Shown here in pieces: positions 12,171 through 23,465 of a DNA stretch of 64,000 bases. The position numbers and the translations under genes are program-made. Source of the stretch: Stagonosporopsis chrysanthemi (taxonomy: Eukaryota > Ascomycota > Dothideomycetes > Pleosporales > Didymellaceae); the NCBI GenBank assembly GCA_022560025.1, contig JAFISE010000014.1, positions 62,001-126,000 on the forward strand, written 5' to 3'. The stretch's first letter is position 1. The number at the start of each line of letters is the position of its first letter. The notes beneath the pieces were generated by a model. It worked only from the letters and a program-made list of their open reading frames with translations. It ran no database searches and was not told the origin of the DNA.

Positions 12171-12650
12171 ATGCCTCCTACCTGTCCTTCCCCTCTTATC
12201 CTCCTGCTCATCCTCGCCCCCGCCTTCCCCGTTCACTCCTTCATAACCAGCCCCCTCGACTTCGTCTTCGCCTCAAACCACACCCTCGGCCTCATCTGCC
12301 CCTCGCTGCGATACGGCTGCTGTCCCGACCTCGCCACCTGGCGCCACGGCACGCCGTGCGCGTTCCCCCGCGCAGCCTTAGACCCGCAGGAATGCTATGA
12401 CAAGGAGGTGTGGGCGTGCTGCCAGGTAGATGTGAGTGAACTTTGCTGATTTGAATAATGTGGGAGGAGTGGGGGCAGTCGTGGCTGATGTGTTAATGTG
12501 TAGGACGCGACGTTTACGTGTACGACGGGTTATGGGAAGGGGAGTAGGAAGGGGTATGGATGGCGCTCTGGGACGAGTGACAAGTTTCTGGGCGTGGGAA
12601 GGGGAGAGTTTACGGAGGAGGAGCTTTCGGCGCTGAAGAGGGGTGCTTGA
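12171..12650 (+). CDS. Small secreted cysteine-rich protein, hydrophobin-like Cys pattern
   Basis: Two exons (12171-12431, 12504-12650; intron GTGAGT...TGTAG, 72 nt) encode 135 aa. The start M-P-P-T-C-P-S-P is followed by a Leu/Ile-rich core and a likely signal-peptidase site after P-V-H-S. The mature part has eight cysteines in the order C-CC-C-C-CC-C, with spacings of 6, 11, 11, 7 and 8 residues. This order matches hydrophobins. However, the mature protein is rather polar, the third and fourth gaps do not fit class II, and a charged tail (E-F-T-E-E-E-L) follows, so a hydrophobin identity is only a possibility. Alternative donor CAG|GTAGAT two codons upstream would also keep frame. Probably extracellular; function unknown. 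Confidence 0.7.
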
Positions 12651-13248
12651 GCGGTGGCGGGTCGAGAAGATAGAACGGCTGTCTTGCAAGATGGGGGGAT
12701 GCCCCTGAAATTTCAAGGTATAGGGGCGAACTGGATAGCGAGCGGGACATGGTGCAAAGCAGTGACCTATAGGGGACGAGCGACCTGCGATTCTGTCCTC
12801 GTCTTTTCAACGACCCATGACGCTCTTTATCTCCAGTATACCAATGTCTCTGGTATGAGCTTCGGGACAGTATGAGTGACAAGAGGGACAATGGAAATGG
12901 CTTTGATTCCTGCACCGTCCTTCGTTCCTCTGCCACAAGTAAGCGCGGCGAGGCGAAACGACGGAAATGTACTTAGTATCTATATTCCCACTCCTACCGC
13001 ACGCATCTCCCATGTACGATTCGTGACTCGTCAAAACGCAGAAAAGTGGTATCCCAGCTCGCGCCCCCAATGCAATATCGATGAACTCATGCGAACATGT
13101 GCCCTCTTCATCGCGCCCCCAGCCCCTACATGATCTTGTTTCCGCCAGAGTCACGAGCATGCCTAAAGCTCCTCCACTGCAGGTCCTGGGCGAACATGCC
13201 AGCGCTGGTTTCAATGACGCTACCGAAGGGCAGCAATTCGCAATTCCT
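12651..13248. other. Intergenic region between convergent genes
   Basis: About 600 bases with 3' ends of the secreted protein gene and EB1. A long antisense frame here overlaps EB1 and is a shadow. Nothing else supported. Confidence 0.5.
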
Positions 13249-14208
13249 CTAGAACGTCTCCTCGTCAAGGCCCTCAACGCCCTCAGCAGGGATCTCAAAG
13301 CCCTCCTCAGTCGAATACAGGATGGTCTGGATCTGCTTAAGGAGGCCCTCGTCCTTCTCAAGCTCAGGGTCAGCCTCGGTGGCTTGCTGGATAAGCAGCT
13401 CGATATCCCTCAGCTTGCTGAAGTAGAAGTCGCGCTCGCGCTCCAGGCCAGACACAGTCTCCTTAAGGTGTGTGTTCTCTTCCTTCAAAGCGGCGCTTGC
13501 CGCGCCTCCCGAGGCAGCAAGCGGTGTTCGAGTTCGTGGTGCGGCGGTGTTGCTAGCGGCAGGGGCTCGTCTGGCTGCGGCAGGTGCGGCTCGGGGTGCA
13601 GGTGCGGCGCCACCAGTACCTGCTTTGGCGCCGCGGCGGGCGACGGGATCGTAGTCGTGGCCGGGGAAGTGCTGGTCCCAGTATTGCTTGACGAACTGCA
13701 GGAACTCGAGGTTGTCCTGCATCTTGCACTTGACGAGGGACTCGACGCGGATTGGCTTATCGATCTGATGCTTGGCGAATGTGTCTGCAGAGGTCAGCAT
13801 GGACTCGGAGTATCGCGCAAGAGGGGGGACTTGCTCTGCAATATCTTGAAATTCTGCAGGTATGCGTATTCCGTGTTCGCATTGAACTTGACTCTCGCCA
13901 TGGGCACATCGTAAAAGATGCTGTCGAACACCTGGCATAATGCGGCACTGTACCGATCGTCAGCGTCCCATCTGTGTGTATGCCGTGTGGTGGCATCAGG
14001 CTGCCCCGCTATGCGGCGGCGCAAAGGTGACGTACCCTGTCCCGCACTGCTCGACCTTGGTGATGTTGAGTTGAAGCAGGTTGTTCAGCCATGCAACAAG
14101 TTCTTGCCTGCCGTCGAGTAAGTCAGTGATGCTCGTGGTAAGGGGGCGGCGATTGCCTGGAAATTTGGCACTCGCAGCCTGGAGTCTCTCTTACCTCGAC
14201 TCGCCCAT
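13249..14208 (-). CDS. mal3: EB1/Bim1/Mal3 microtubule plus-end-tracking protein
   Basis: Four exons encode 244 aa from the ATG at 14208 (M-G-E-S-R-Q-E-L). The N-terminal calponin-homology domain (about 1-110) shows W-L-N-N-L-L, K-V-E-Q-C-G-T-G-A-A, Q-V-F-D-S-I, D-V-P-M, N-T-F-A-K-H-Q-I-D-K-P and K-C-K-M-Q-D-N-L-E-F-L-Q, all EB1 hallmarks. An Ala/Pro/Arg-rich linker follows, then the coiled-coil EB1 dimerisation motif F-Y-F-S-K-L-R-D-I-E near residue 186, and an acidic aromatic tail ending E-E-T-F that echoes the EEY/F tail. EB1 autonomously tracks growing microtubule ends. The third intron (13834-13785, 50 nt) begins GCAAGT rather than GT; no GT donor there restores the conserved L-Q-N-T-F. 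So a GC-AG intron is required. Confidence 0.93.
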
Positions 14209-14586
14209 TTTGAATGTGTGATGCTAGGATTGCGTGTGGAAATGATCTGAGAGGGATGCGATGGATGACCCTGGGGCGCAACGGTTTTAAGGGCGCGATG
14301 TGCGGGTGTGGAGGGCGCACGAGTTGGCCTGTTATGTTTGTTATGGGGCTTCGGGCCTCTTTGGCAACGCCCGGGCGGCGCGATCGAAATTCACCACTAC
14401 AAGTCGCGCCAGGCCGCATTCGGCTAGTGCCCCGCTCGCGTGCTATCGGAGGACTCGATTGCACATGGCAGACGTGTGACGTCGACATTTGAAATGCTTG
14501 TTGGACATTGCATATTTTGTACAGGCAGTGACTACGTTGTCTAATTCCCGCTTCTTTCCGTGCACGACCCCATCTCTGGGTTGCAC
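14209..14586. other. Short intergenic region
   Basis: 378 bases between the start of EB1 and the 3' end of the DOMON/b561 gene, both on the minus strand. It should hold the EB1 promoter; no specific element recognised. Confidence 0.45.
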
Positions 14587-16287
14587 CTATTGGTTCTTCG
14601 GCGGCGCGTAATGTCCATGCGTTCTCGAACGGACCAGCTGGATGTCCTCAGAAGAATCAGTATCCTCGCCTCGAGTCCTGTTCCCGCGTTTTGAGCCGCG
14701 ACGGTGATTCTCCTCATACTTAGGTGGTGCATCCGTCATTTTCCTGGATCTCCTCCTCTCACCAATGACAATCGCCACAACCCATACCAGCCACATGAAT
14801 GCGGCAATGACCGCATACGCAATGATCCCGCCTCGTGAGCTCATGTTCATTGAGTCAGCCCACTGGAGACCGAGACCTCCATTGATGATACCAAGGGTAA
14901 CGGCAATACGGCCGATCCAGATGTGCACGTACGACCAAAGCGTGCGGCTCTGGTACTTCTTGAAGAGCAGATGGTGAAGGTAGCCCGAGATGGGTTGTGC
15001 GAAAACGAGTATGAGCACAACGATACCGAGGATGGGATGGTGATGATCCAACATCTCCATTTGCATCGCAATGTACACGCCCAAGCCGAAGGCCGCAATA
15101 TAGATCAGGTACGCGAAGACCTGGAAGATTGCGTGGAGCCACACAACACCAGGGAAAGAAGCGAGGCGAATGGCGATGGCACCTGCTGGGAAGAGGATCA
15201 CGAAAGCAAGGGAGGCAAGGACGCCGTGTGCAATGAGCATTGTCCGTCGCTCAGACATGGCGCCACCTGCACCAATTGAGGTAAACCCGCCATTTCCAGA
15301 GCTGGCATCGTCACAGTAGGGCAGTTCCTGTCGCTTTGCGAGCCTGTTCGGGCTATCGTCGTTGTCATCATCCCACGGTCCACGGCCTGTTGGCCAAGCT
15401 GTCGGTCGAGCAGTGGCCCAGGTAGGACGTCCCCATCTTGTTCGACCATCGTCGTTGTCATTGTCGTCCGAAGTTTGCGAAGGATTGTTGCCGGTAGCGG
15501 TTCGTGTTGCCGAGCCTCCTGTAGCTTGAGCACCCTGTCGGGGGATGCAGCTTGTAACGGTCGATCCACCGGAGCCAGTGCCGCTTGCTGCAGGCGCAGC
15601 ATTTACAAGCGGATTGACATTGCTACCTCCCTTTGCGTTGGCATAGTCCCATGAAAATGAATCCTGTTGGTTGTGCTGGCGGATCGAAACTGACTGATCA
15701 TCGGTGTTCAGAGCACCGCCTGATGACATGTAGGCATAGATCCAGTTCCCACTGGATGATGTGAAGTCTGCAGTTCCGCCAGACCAGCTATTGCAGTTCG
15801 AGCCTTGATATTGTCAGCCTCTGTGTTCAGGAAAAGACGATAAAAGCTTACATTTGACATTAGCTGTCATAATGCCATTGGTAACGCCAGAACCTTCAAG
15901 TAGCTCGACTTGCGTGTTGCTGTTGAGAGTAGGCATGTTGTATCCGCTAGCTGATCGAGGTGACAGCGTCACATTATTTCCATCTGCCGATGTATACACA
16001 ACGAACATGTTTGAGCCGGACATGGCCCGACCTTGACCAAGAGAAACCCATGAGTAAGTACTGGGTGCAGAGATCTGGAAGAAGATATCTCCACTGCCAG
16101 ACGACGCTGTACTTTCGGGAATGTTCAGCTTGAAGCAGACATCAGTCTGGGGACAGACGCTTGCAACCTGCGCCGAAGCGTGTGAGGCTGAATATGGTTA
16201 ATGTCCCTGTACGTACATGGCCCTCGGAATTATCTCACCTAATGCTGCCAACCCAGTTGTCAAGAGCGTTCTTCTGCAATTCAACAT
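14587..16287 (-). CDS. DOMON-cytochrome b561 domain membrane protein
   Basis: Three exons give about 530 aa. The ATG at 16287 starts M-L-N-C-R-R with a signal peptide ending near A-S-A-Q. A DOMON (CDH-cytochrome-like) domain follows at ~25-175, with C-P-Q-T-D-V-C-F, W-V-S-L-G-Q-G-R-A-M, N-M-F-V-V-Y-T-S and S-N-C-N-S-W-S-G-G. Then a Ser/Thr/Asp-rich linker and a five-helix cytochrome b561-like module with helix histidines in I-A-H-G, W-L-H-A, D-H-H-H-P and V-H-I-W. Such proteins are thought to carry electrons across the membrane, often with haem in both domains; substrate or partner is unknown. Introns are GTGAGA...TTCAG near 16238-16190 and GTAAGC...TCAAG near 15850-15800. The cytoplasmic tail is basic and polar. 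Confidence 0.9.
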
Positions 16288-18029
16288 CGTGAATGTGCGT
16301 TGGTTCAAGGACCCGGAATTTCCTGCTGAGATTCCAAAGTTCTCCCTCTTACACAAAGGGCAGCCGGACTGAAAGGGCAATTGCCAGGGGGTTATATTAA
16401 TACGACTGACAAGAGGCTAGAAGTACAAGCCAACACGCGAGACGTAAGCAACCGAACCAATGAAAGCCGCGACAAATATGAACTATTTGCAGGCGGCTGG
16501 TGTTTTGTGGAAGTGGACAATGGTTTGGTAGTTGTGGAGACCAGGATTCACGATCGAGATATGCCGCGATTTTAAGTGATGCGAGTTCTCCTCGCAAGTA
16601 CAAGAGATCTGAATCATTGATTGCGCGGTGCACTACATAAGATGTGGGTTTATCATGTCCTCTTCGACTGTTTTGGCCGGATACGGCCATGGCGGGGAGC
16701 CGTCGGTGCGGATGGCGGAGGCTGGAACAAACCTCAGAGAGAGCCAGCGCACAAGAGCAACGCGTCATGGCCGAGGTGAGGCTTGACTACCGCAAGACGA
16801 AGACCAGTGAGACGTTAGCAGGCTTATCATAGCCTTCCGAGGTGAGAGTCTTGGTGTTTAGTCTTGATGGGCGCCTTTGGCCTTGACGCGTAGGGTGGCT
16901 GAGCGTACACAACAAAGGAACGCTTGTAAGCGACCCGCAGGCGACTTGTCACAGAGCGTCTGTTTCGCATCCGGTACATCGCGAGGCAGGCTGGTAGTGC
17001 ATGGCTGACATATTGATGAAAATATGTCCGTCTGGGTGGCTGAAGTCACAAATGCCGGCGTCGATCCGGGAAACCGTGGGGGGCGGGTTCCACGCTCGAG
17101 CCAGGCAGTCGCGAGGCTTGCAAGTTTGCAACAGCAGACTCTGCATCGAGTAACAAGATACATATTCACGACCTTCAAGCAGTGCAATCCACTATCAGCC
17201 TTTGGACAAGGTACCACTCCTCTAATGTTTCGCCTTGTTGCTTTTGTCTTGGGGTGTCGTGTTCTTGCAATTCCCTGCCAAAAAGCTTAGTGCACGCAGC
17301 TGAACCACTCCCTGCCAACTGATCATGATAAGTCTATTGGTGTACATGTCAACTTTGAAGCAGGCCTGTTGCTCGCTGCGTCATCATACTTTCCGGGCTT
17401 ATTGTCCGGTTCATATTTCGCGACGTACGCGCTCATGCTGGTGCATGGTGTGGGATGTCCTCGATCAAGCAGAGGACGTCAACGTCAGCCATAACATGTG
17501 AACTTGACTGTGAATTACGTGGCAGCGACAGTATTATCTATGGCAGGTCCTGCGCCTTCAGATATGATTGTTTTAGACGCCGGCAGTAGCTGCTGGCAGG
17601 GAACAAGAGATTTCGGTCAAGTCATCGACAGGAAAACCTCAGGTCTTGGTATAGCTCAGCGTATGCTGTAACTCCATCACAGTCAAGTAAAGGGTCTGCA
17701 TGATGATGGCATGTGTATTTTCTAAGTCACGGCCTCGTCGTTGGTGTCGATCTTCAGCACGCTGCCCGGGTTCTCACCTAAGTCTCAATGGTATGGTCGT
17801 TACACTCTTGTGTCAGAGTGCAAGGAGGGAGACCTCGTTCAAGCAGAGAGGATGGATGAGTTCTCCTTGGACGTCTGTGGGTCCATCCGCCTCGATGTGA
17901 TGCAGATCTCCGAAACACATGCGAGGTCGTGCCCTCAGACCTCAATGGATTCAGGATCGTTATGTTGTGTCGCTAGAAGTGAGCACGATATGTTTATAGC
18001 TAGACCAGCACATCCTTCAAGCCACCTGC
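16288..18029. other. Long intergenic region, no gene seen
   Basis: About 1.7 kb with only short frames lacking family signal. The part next to 16287 should contain the promoter of the DOMON/b561 gene. No repeat or RNA could be supported. Confidence 0.5.
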
Positions 18030-18828
18030 TTAGCGTCTTCCAAGACCCCCAAGGACCTTACTCGCCGCAGAGCTGACCTTTAATACATCCCTATAAGTGA
18101 GGCTGATTCTTGTCGTTCTGATGTTGCGTCCGCCAGCCGCTTCAATATTACTTCTATCCTGCAGCAACGACCAGTTGGCCACCGTGTCTGCGCTAAGACC
18201 CTCATCTACTTCCACGGCTTCGACGCCATGTAGCAGTGACTCATACGCGTGTCCAGTTGTAATGAGCAAGCTCCTTGGCTCCTGTAAGATACGCGTCGGC
18301 ACCTTCCATTCTGTCGCTATACCATCCTTGTCTTCTTCTGCAGACTCTTCTGAGATGGACTTCGGCGTAAGACTGAGACAGACTATCCCACCTAAGCTGA
18401 CAGTTGCGACTACGCTCGCGTACGCTTGACCGTCTTCATGCGGCATAATACCTTCGCCAGGCTTGTACTCATTAATGAGCACATGGTTTGGCTGTTGGTG
18501 AGGCGTGTGGTCGAAGATGCCTAGATCCTTCAAACTTATGATGACTGGATTGGTGAGATATGTTGGAAGTGGCGCGGCTAGCAGAGTATTTGTCTTTGTA
18601 AGTGTTGAGGGGTGCGCTTGCAGACGTCTATGAGAGAGCGTGATCCAGCGCTGTGCAGGAATCTGGTAGAGATCAGCAGAGCCTTAGAGTGTGAGCAGAC
18701 GCTTGGACCTTTTGGAGTATTGATGCTTCTTCCTCAGTCGAGATGAAGTTGGGAATGTAATAGAAGTCCGGAGGCAAGCCATGGATACGGAAGGCCTGCA
18801 GCGGATGTTCCGCGACGCCAGCAGCCAT
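18030..18828 (-). CDS. ALKBH6-like Fe(II)/2-oxoglutarate dioxygenase
   Basis: Two exons (18828-18709, 18662-18030; 46-nt intron GTCCAA...CCAG) encode 250 aa. Landmarks are F-Y-Y-I-P-N-F-I-S near residue 25, N-H-V-L-I-N-E-Y-K-P-G-E-G-I-M-P-H-E-D-G around 99-118, distal His in L-L-H-G-V-E (about 185) and R-T-T-R-I-S-L-T-Y-R near 222-231. H115, D117 and H185 would bind iron and the second Arg of R-T-T-R binds 2-oxoglutarate. The pattern fits the ALKBH6 branch of AlkB enzymes; its substrate is not settled. The ATG at 18828 precedes A-A-G-V-A-E-H-P. The donor GTCCAA is weak, but the join Q-K-I-P-A-Q-R-W-I is in frame and typical for the family. Confidence 0.9.
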
Positions 18829-19302
18829 AGTCTCGCAACAAAAGTCTAGTTTCAAGGGTGATTCTCTCCTGATGCAATCATGAATTTCGAAGCAGGTGGA
18901 TAACTTGCCATTGGGCAGTGGAGCTGTGTGTACACATGTGTGCTGACTAAGCAACTAGCTCCCCGCCCCATCTTCACGTCCTTGACGGCCTTCTGTGCAC
19001 AATCACGGCACGACATCGCTTCCATCAACGAATACACGTGAGTCAATGCGTGATCTTCTGTCGCGTCATCGAGGTGCCTTTCTTGAACGAGCAATGTGGC
19101 TACACACGTTCTCGGATCACTACGAGCATGTCCATCCCGGTTTACACTTAATGGACGGGTTGACATGCTTATTAGGAATTGATGTGTTACTACAAAATAC
19201 CCGGTTACGATCTCTGCAACGATTCGTATTACCTCTCATCGCAGCTCTGACCTGTCCTGGTGCCCAACGATTCAAATGCCAAGTTGTTTCAACTTCTGAT
19301 TC
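18829..19302. other. Intergenic region, no gene seen
   Basis: About 470 bases upstream of the ALKBH6-like gene and downstream of the large minus-strand gene. Likely promoter of the former; nothing else recognised. Confidence 0.45.
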
Positions 19303-22032
19303 TTACAATTCCTCATCGCTGTCACCCCAGTCGACCTCGATGTCATCGTTTCTAGCGAATGGATTGTAGCGTGGAACTGTAAAAGGATCAAAGGGTGCGA
19401 TCGCCACTGTCTCACCGGCGTTCGCAACACCTTCTTCTTCTTCTTTCTTCTCAGCTTGCGCAGAGATCTTTGTCTCTTCAGCAATGCCCTGAGTGACGGT
19501 TTCTCGCCTTTCGGGGCCGATTGAAGAGCTCTTGCTGAACTGTGTGTCTCGTTGCACGTCTTTGCTTACCACTGGGGCAGGAGTAGTCGCACTGTGAGCT
19601 CCAGACATATCGATGGCAGTCTTGGTGCTCTCTGCCGCGACGATAGCCTGAGGTTTGGAAACCCCTTCATCCTCCCCATCGTGAGCGGCTTTGCTCTGTG
19701 GCTTCTCTTCAGAATTCTCCCTTGATGAGATTTGTGGTTTAGCCTCCATTGCGGGAGTCGTCACTGATACTGCCGTCGCAATTGTTTTCGGAGTCACATC
19801 TGCGCATGGTCTCTTGCTCGGAGCTTCATCGGCTGGAGACTGCTCGCTCGTCATCTTCTCCTTCCTTACCTCTCCGGAAGAGGTGGGCTTGATGCTGGAG
19901 GTTGTCTTCCTCGCAGCTATGTTTCGTTCCCTGTCGTTTCTCGCCTTGGTTGCTACGGCTGCAAGCGTCTCATTCCAAGTTGGACCCTCTGAGAAGCCTT
20001 GTTGTTTCGTCCAGTGGGTCAAGCCGTTCCAATTCGTCTCAGTTGGATCCATGGATTCTGCCAATGGTTTACAAAGACGATCATCTGTTCCTGCGAACCG
20101 GTCCAAGCTCCAATCAAGTGGACACGTGAAAGATATAGGGAATTGGCCCGTCTTGTTGGTGCCACTCAGTCGACCATATGCCCATACATCGTCGTCGTCG
20201 ATCTTGTAGATGATCACTACCGAGCCTGCAGGAAGTGGTAGATGTCCGGGCTCAGCTTCCAGAATTTCTATTTCCCTAGGCTCAACCTCTGGTATGAGCT
20301 CCCCTGGTGCCTCGACATGTCGTGCAGTGTCTTTCTCTGCCTTCTGGAGTTCCTCGGAAACTACTTTGGTTGCGCTTTTCATCTCCAACTGTTGCAGCGC
20401 AGTGGACATCATCTCTTTGCCCAATCGCTCTCGCGTATCTGTATAGCTCTCTGTCAACAACGCAATCTGATGACTCTCTAGCGGGGTTCCTTCTCGGACG
20501 GCTTTGTTCTTCCCCCAAGCTGTAACCACCCTCCGCTTCTCGCGTGCACGCAGCGCAGCTTTTGCCCACGGAGGTACTCGACCTTCAAATCTGACCGGCT
20601 GTGTCTCGGGTACACCAATGAGCTTCAGATACTCGGTGGCAAGGAGGAGGCCTCGATCGGTAGCTACGTGCAGTTGGTTTTCTGTTTCTGCCTCAAGAAG
20701 ATACAGGTCGACATCTTTCAGGATCTTGGTAGGATGGCTCATGCTCGGACTGCGCCTCAATAGTTCTATAGCGGTGGGCCAGTCTCGCTTCGTGTGTGGT
20801 TTTGAACTCGCTTCGATAGCAGCAAGCGCGTCAAGTACGAGCATTTCTGACGGGCTGGTGAGAAGCTTTGTGTCACTTGCATGCTGAATCATGGTAGAGT
20901 ATAGGACGGGGACGCTATCGCAGTGATAGTCACGGAAGTTCAGATCGCACTCGTGGTTAGGTGTGACTGGGGCGAAGGACGACTCAGGTTTTACCGCCTG
21001 TGCGTGTACCTGCGCCTGCCCTTGCGCTTGCGGTGCCGAGGACGTATGCTGCTGCGTCTTTGACTCAATGTTCTTTCGTGCCTGCTGACGAACCACCGAT
21101 GCAGGGGATGGGCGTCGTTTCGATTGAGTCGTCTTCACATCCTTCATCTGCCGTGGCCGCTTAGCAGATTCTCCACCCGACTCTATCTCATCTCTCTGCC
21201 TCTTCTTAGAGTACGCGTGTTTAGCGTCTGCCGGCGTCGACACGTCCTTCTGCGCTAGTCTGCGCTTTGTTGCGGCTGGTACCAGCCTCTGGGCTCCTGC
21301 AACTTGGTGCTCGTGCTCCGGCGATGCATTGCTAGACGGAGGAGTTACAAGCTGAACAGGGGTATCGGAAACCAGGGAAGGTCGGCTCTTGGGCTGAGGT
21401 GTCTTGGTGACGGTGGTGGCTTCAGCGACACCGCTTGCTGTGTCGGCAGAAGGCTGAGGAGGCGGTAGTTCAGGATGTGGGATTTGTGGATATGTCTCTT
21501 GGTGTTTCTTCTTGATCTGCTTGTGTTTCTTGTAGTCCTTGGTATCAGTTGTCTCTCTCTTGCGCTTGCCTGAGCTAGACTGGTTGTTGGCATTCTGGGT
21601 TAAGATGGAGGGTGCTGTCGCAGGCTCTTGCTTCTTTCCTACTGGCTTTAGGACGCCGCTTCGGTCGCCCCCTGCACCTTGGTCGTGCTCATGCCGAGGT
21701 GACCGCGAACATCGTTGGCTTTTGGTTACAAGAAACGAACTTTCTGATTGTGGTTGTGTGATGCGCTCATCTTTCCGTGGATGGCCTTGGTCTTGATGGT
21801 GGAAGGTGCTCTGACTGTCGCTGCTCGTCTGTTGCGACTGTTGTGACTGCTCGCCGCGCGTAATACGATCCTGGAGCTTTAGGCGCTGTGATGAAGACTT
21901 GCTCCTATTGTCGGCACTCGTCTTCTGAACTGCAGCTCTGTCGTTACGACGCGCCGGCGACTGCGATTGAAGTATGTTGTTGATGGTGCCTAGTTGGCGT
22001 GCTGCGCGATGCTCGCGCTGGGCCTTAGCCAT
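19303..22032 (-). CDS. Large disordered protein with a possible SH3-like segment
   Basis: One uninterrupted frame of 909 aa from the ATG at 22032 (M-A-K-A-Q-R-E-H-R). The first ~350 residues are Gln/Ser/Lys/Arg-rich with many predicted nuclear-localisation-type basic clusters (K-R-K-R, K-K-R-Q-R). A more ordered region at about 360-500 begins D-L-N-F-R-D-Y-H-C-D-S-V. Near residue 600 the stretch G-S-V-V-I-I-Y-K-I-D followed by V-W-A-Y-G-R-L-S-G-T and T-G-Q-F-P resembles an SH3 barrel; this is a weak call. The C-terminus is acidic (D-W-G-D-S-D-E-E-L). I do not recognise the family. A 2.7-kb frame without stops in a GC-balanced sequence is strong coding evidence. Confidence 0.75.
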   Translation of the reverse strand: MAKAQREHRAARQLGTINNILQSQSPARRNDRAAVQKTSADNRSKSSSQRLKLQDRITRGEQSQQSQQTSSDSQSTFHHQDQGHPRKDERITQPQSESSFLVTKSQRCSRSPRHEHDQGAGGDRSGVLKPVGKKQEPATAPSILTQNANNQSSSGKRKRETTDTKDYKKHKQIKKKHQETYPQIPHPELPPPQPSADTASGVAEATTVTKTPQPKSRPSLVSDTPVQLVTPPSSNASPEHEHQVAGAQRLVPAATKRRLAQKDVSTPADAKHAYSKKRQRDEIESGGESAKRPRQMKDVKTTQSKRRPSPASVVRQQARKNIESKTQQHTSSAPQAQGQAQVHAQAVKPESSFAPVTPNHECDLNFRDYHCDSVPVLYSTMIQHASDTKLLTSPSEMLVLDALAAIEASSKPHTKRDWPTAIELLRRSPSMSHPTKILKDVDLYLLEAETENQLHVATDRGLLLATEYLKLIGVPETQPVRFEGRVPPWAKAALRAREKRRVVTAWGKNKAVREGTPLESHQIALLTESYTDTRERLGKEMMSTALQQLEMKSATKVVSEELQKAEKDTARHVEAPGELIPEVEPREIEILEAEPGHLPLPAGSVVIIYKIDDDDVWAYGRLSGTNKTGQFPISFTCPLDWSLDRFAGTDDRLCKPLAESMDPTETNWNGLTHWTKQQGFSEGPTWNETLAAVATKARNDRERNIAARKTTSSIKPTSSGEVRKEKMTSEQSPADEAPSKRPCADVTPKTIATAVSVTTPAMEAKPQISSRENSEEKPQSKAAHDGEDEGVSKPQAIVAAESTKTAIDMSGAHSATTPAPVVSKDVQRDTQFSKSSSIGPERRETVTQGIAEETKISAQAEKKEEEEGVANAGETVAIAPFDPFTVPRYNPFARNDDIEVDWGDSDEEL

Positions 22033-23465
22033 AACGAAAGTTGAAATGGGTAGTCTCGTGAGAGATGTTGAAGACAGTGGAAGCAATGGTTGTGTCAAGG
22101 AAAGTTTGTCTTCGAAGCGACAAAGAGCTGGTCTCGACTAGCGTGTCTTCGCCCTTTCATTCACCTTCACTTACGAGCGCCACAAGCATGACTGACCTGC
22201 AGAAGTGGACCATATCTACGTCATAGTTGAACGATTTCATTGTTGCCACCTATTATTCTTTGAGATTCTCAAGGTGAATGCCGGCGTGTTCTACAATTCT
22301 CAATGTTTAGCAGACAATTGTAAAGCATCTGGACACACGGTGGCCACTGAAAATAGTGCTCAACCCGATTTAAGAGGAGAGTTGGCCGAGTGAAAATGGT
22401 TACAAATTTCTCTGGTCTTTCTACGGAGTGTCTTAATGTGGCGAGACAGCCACAAGCAAGTCGCGGTAGTGTCTCACGATACCCAATTACAAAAGTAATT
22501 ATTGTATTCCCATGTCTCAGCCCATTGAACGTCGTAAATACCCGCAGAAATCACTCGTCTCCGCACATATACCAATCGGTGAAAACCAAACACTGCAACA
22601 ATATCACGGCATACATGCCTGGCATATACGGTACGTACGAACTTGAAGGTGGACGCCGTGGTGGCGTATCCGGTCAAGGTAGTCAGAAGGGCCGCAGATA
22701 GATACTCTGCTCCAGCGACGTGGATTGTTCAGGCAGCATGGCCTCAAAGCGAGTGTGAATGAAGCCCAAGCTCAGACTAAACTGGGCCCCTCTTTCACCT
22801 AGGCAACTATCGATCAAAGATGACCGATTGGGTTTCCGACCTCGAAGAACTGTCGCTGGATTTGTAGCGTGTAGAGTGGCGTGCAGTAAGGTAATGCAGT
22901 GCTTTATTCTGATTGCAATTCCAAGTGCAATCGACATAATTGTGGTACACGTTGTTGTAGCTGCTTCCGCCTTCGTACTGGGCAAGGTCTACTTAGTTTT
23001 GAATTAAAGCTAGTCTACTAGCTCATCGAATGCATCTAACTACGACGGTTATCCCTCAAGCCGCAACGAGACTCATGAGAACGGTGGTAGATGTCATGTG
23101 AACGTCTTAACTAACGAGGAAGACCATCTCGATAGAGAATCGGTATCTTGATCAGTCTCATCCACACCACCTTGGCACATCTGGATCTCACAACCCCAAT
23201 AACAACGCCATGGGCCCAGCTCTGATTTACAATAAGCAAAAGGTTACAGAATCACGGAAAGGAAGGTTGTTTCCCATAAGCAAGAAGAGTGCAGAATATG
23301 AATCCAAACCCCAGGATTGGGGTGATCTGTGTCAGAGTACCTATATCGCATACAAACCATCAGAACAATTGCCATCGTCTCCGTCGACCCATCTATACCG
23401 TCACCGCCATCCTAGACTCTTCCCCTTTGTCATGTCGCGATACCAAAGTACCTACAAGCCTTACA
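22033..23465. other. Intergenic region, no gene seen
   Basis: About 1.4 kb. Short frames such as the one near 22759-23007 lack any supporting signal. The side next to 22032 should hold the promoter of the large disordered protein gene. Confidence 0.5.

Noticed and set aside
12807..13361. 184-codon minus-strand frame downstream of EB1
   Set aside because: Its front overlaps EB1 in another frame and the rest lacks motifs or splice links.
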